Positions 62,061 to 64,000 of a stretch of DNA of 64,000 nucleotides are shown piece after piece; position 1 is the stretch's first letter, and every line of letters starts with the position of its first letter. Origin of the DNA: CBDFNN01 sp965250215 (GTDB lineage: Bacteria > Bacteroidota > Rhodothermia > Rhodothermales > DATKEJ01); assembly GCA_965250215.1 (NCBI GenBank), contig CBDFNN010000004.1:1116001-1180000 (forward strand), given 5' to 3'. The notes under the pieces were generated by a model. That model was not told the DNA's origin and made no database searches. It was given only the letters and a program-made list of their open reading frames with translations. The translations under genes were made by a program, and so were the position numbers.

Positions 62061-64000
62061 ATGATAAAAAGAGAGAAGTTGATGGGTGGAGCATGTCAAA
62101 TGGGTAGAGGGATTCTTTTTCTTGCCCTAGTCTTTAGTGCTTGGTCGTCTGAGCTACATGCTCAGGATCTTCCTTTCTATGAAAATTTCGATGACGGAAA
62201 TTTTGATGGCTGGGAAATCACAAATGACCCCGAACCTCAGTCAGGTCCAAGTCAATGGGAGGTAGCTAATGGAGAGCTGGTTCAAAGGTCTAATGTATGG
62301 TCTTATGCTGACGTCGATCAAGAAACCAAATATCATCTCGGGACCCATGTATCGTCTGGTAATTCTGAATGGGCCGACTATTCCTTCAATGCCCTGGTCC
62401 GATCTGCTGACAACGATGGAGTTGGCTTGATTTTCAGATATCAAGATGCACAGAACTATTATCGCATTTTGTTGATGGATGATTCAGCCTGGTCGGGGCG
62501 AGATTCTTCAGGAGTGGCGGTGAATACTCCTTTACAACGCATACAGAAGTTCGTCGATGGAGAGCCAATTATTTTGGCGGAGAATTTAGTGGGCGAAGCT
62601 TACCCTTCTGGTTATTTCGCGCTGACCGCAGATATTCGGGGCGATTCAATAAAGGCTTACCTCGATGGTCAGCTAATCTTGCAAGCCACAGACGATCAGT
62701 ATTCAAAGGGTGAAGTCGGGATGTTGAGTTATGCTAATTCGGGTGCCTTCTACGATAGTCTCTCCGTTACAAGCGAGCGACTTGTCTATGACAAGCCGGT
62801 TCAGCAGCCCATAACCTATCCGGTAAATGTATTCCGAGCTCCATACATTCAGAACCCAACGCAAACATCGGTAGAGATCGCCTGGCGGACCACCTCAGAA
62901 GGAATAGGACGTGTGAGATATGGCACAGAAAAGGGTGCGCTCACGAACGAGGTGATCGAAGACGCTGCTACTCAGAAGCACCATGTCCATCTTGAAGATT
63001 TAGAACCAAGCACTCGCTATTACTATGAGGTTCATCAGGATGGGGACGAGATTCACGGGGAAGAGAATTTCCGTACTGCTCGGAACCATGATGAAAACGA
63101 ATTCTCTTTCTTAGTCCTTGGCGACAGTGGTGTCAATACCGATATACAAAGGGAGGTAGCAAGTGAGATGCGAAAGAGCATGAACAACGAGGAAGTCGAC
63201 TTTGGCGTTCACGTTGGAGATGTCCACCAAGGAAACGGAAGCGAATACGACACGATCTACTTTCAGCCTTACATGGAGATTTTGAAGAATATCAATTTCT
63301 TTACTTCGCTCGGAAATCACGATGTCATCACGGATAACGGTGGACCTTATTTGGACAGTTTCTATCTGCCGCACAACAACGCCGAAAGTACCGAACGCTA
63401 TTATTCTTTCCGTTGGGCAAATGCCTACTTCATTGCTCTCGATACGAATATCGACTACTCACCCGGATCAGCGCAGTACCAGTTTTTTGAAAACGCACTT
63501 CAGGATCCGATGAGGGAATCAGCATTGTGGACCTTTGTCTATTGCCACCATCCTCCATTTACGGAGTTCTGGACCAACTACTATGGCGACGAAACCGTGC
63601 AGAATCATCTTTTGCCTTTGTATGAGCAGTACAACGTTGATATGGTGATGAATGGTCATACGCATAGCTACGAAAGAGGTGAGAAGGAGCATGTTCACTA
63701 TCTTGTGAGCGGCGGCGGAGGAGGAGGTCTAGATGATTTCTTTGTCGACTACGACCATATTTCTTTCTCGGCTAAAGAGCATCATTTCACTCGCGTCGAT
63801 GTGAAGGATGATCAACTTTGGGTCACCGCGACTAACAATAAGGGGCTTGAGATCGATCGATTTCTGATCAACAAATTCGTGGACGTTGGAGTGGAGGATG
63901 AGGCCGGAGGAGAACTTCCAATGGGATATGCCGAGGGCGCCAATCACCCAAATCCATTCACGACGACGACGACGCTTGAGTATAATATTCCGAGAGGCGT
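62061..64000 (+). CDS. Exported purple-acid-phosphatase-like protein with T9SS domain, 3' end outside window
   Basis: The frame runs open from ATG 62061 (alternatives 62082 and 62100) to the right edge, 646 codons. A signal peptide ends ELHAQ. About 38-245 is a jelly-roll-like domain (FYENFDDGNFDGWEI, IKAYLDGQLI). About 260-340 is fibronectin-III-like (SVEIAWRTTSEGIGRVRYGT, LEPSTRYYYEVH). The metallophosphoesterase follows with LVLGDSG, HVGDVHQGNG, LGNHDV, YCHHPPF and NGHTHSYER, all five metal-site blocks. It then enters a T9SS type A domain (NHPNPFTTTTTLEYNIP), where the window ends. It probably hydrolyses phosphomonoesters outside the cell. Confidence 0.9.
   Translation, partial: MIKREKLMGGACQMGRGILFLALVFSAWSSELHAQDLPFYENFDDGNFDGWEITNDPEPQSGPSQWEVANGELVQRSNVWSYADVDQETKYHLGTHVSSGNSEWADYSFNALVRSADNDGVGLIFRYQDAQNYYRILLMDDSAWSGRDSSGVAVNTPLQRIQKFVDGEPIILAENLVGEAYPSGYFALTADIRGDSIKAYLDGQLILQATDDQYSKGEVGMLSYANSGAFYDSLSVTSERLVYDKPVQQPITYPVNVFRAPYIQNPTQTSVEIAWRTTSEGIGRVRYGTEKGALTNEVIEDAATQKHHVHLEDLEPSTRYYYEVHQDGDEIHGEENFRTARNHDENEFSFLVLGDSGVNTDIQREVASEMRKSMNNEEVDFGVHVGDVHQGNGSEYDTIYFQPYMEILKNINFFTSLGNHDVITDNGGPYLDSFYLPHNNAESTERYYSFRWANAYFIALDTNIDYSPGSAQYQFFENALQDPMRESALWTFVYCHHPPFTEFWTNYYGDETVQNHLLPLYEQYNVDMVMNGHTHSYERGEKEHVHYLVSGGGGGGLDDFFVDYDHISFSAKEHHFTRVDVKDDQLWVTATNNKGLEIDRFLINKFVDVGVEDEAGGELPMGYAEGANHPNPFTTTTTLEYNIPRG

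Overview
The window looks like a chromosome segment from a Gram-negative member of the Bacteroidota/Rhodothermota/Balneolota group. The evidence is two TonB-dependent receptors with carboxypeptidase-like N-terminal domains, a PorV-like barrel, at least four proteins ending in type IX secretion (T9SS) sorting domains, LVIVD and VCBS repeat surface proteins, and an ECF sigma factor paired with a Ser/Thr kinase-TPR protein. GC is moderate by eye. Genes are packed into operons with 1-4 bp overlaps and several GTG/TTG starts. An O2-dependent glycine oxidase (ThiO) suggests aerobic life. No phage, transposase, CRISPR array or rRNA was seen.

Layout. 1-9.6 kb holds envelope genes (lipoproteins, an outer-membrane barrel, TonB), an 8-bp tandem repeat array, an ECF sigma/kinase pair, and a LVIVD-DUF305 pair. 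9.8-14.1 kb is a three-gene outer-membrane operon (Wzi-like barrel, lipoprotein, TonB receptor), divergent from a sugar-phosphate transferase and a fused E1 2-oxoacid dehydrogenase (14.3-17.9 kb). 17.9-21.8 kb is a minus-strand operon: gamma carbonic anhydrase, argS, pheA, ppgK. 22.0-23.7 kb has proC and a degenerate HisA-like protein. 23.6-27.7 kb has two T9SS-exported repeat proteins. 27.9-29.8 kb is a sigma / anti-sigma / periplasmic-protein stress operon. 30-38 kb is mixed housekeeping: an AAA+ ATPase, an acyltransferase, twin DUF1569 genes, class I aldolase, redoxin, msrB and an FAD oxidase.

38.3-42.2 kb is a TPP-riboswitch-controlled thiamine operon (thiO, thiS, thiG, a thiE/tenI-like gene, thiD), followed by tRNA-Arg(TCG). 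43.3-64 kb is a long plus-strand surface locus: a TonB receptor, a large secreted protein with calcium-type repeats, a PorV-like barrel, a 1342-residue PPC-repeat T9SS protein, a parvulin-like lipoprotein, two phosphatase-superfamily exoenzymes, an organophosphate:phosphate antiporter and a purple-acid-phosphatase-like T9SS protein that runs off the window. The second half reads as a phosphoester-scavenging module.

The items I think most worth a second look are: the phosphoester/T9SS locus with a degenerate second phosphatase domain; an anti-sigma protein with four copies of its sigma-binding-like motif; a HisA-like protein that has lost its catalytic and phosphate-binding residues; a strong terminator only 7 nt before a start codon; and intergenic arrays of short repeated words, one of which appears to have entered argS in frame.
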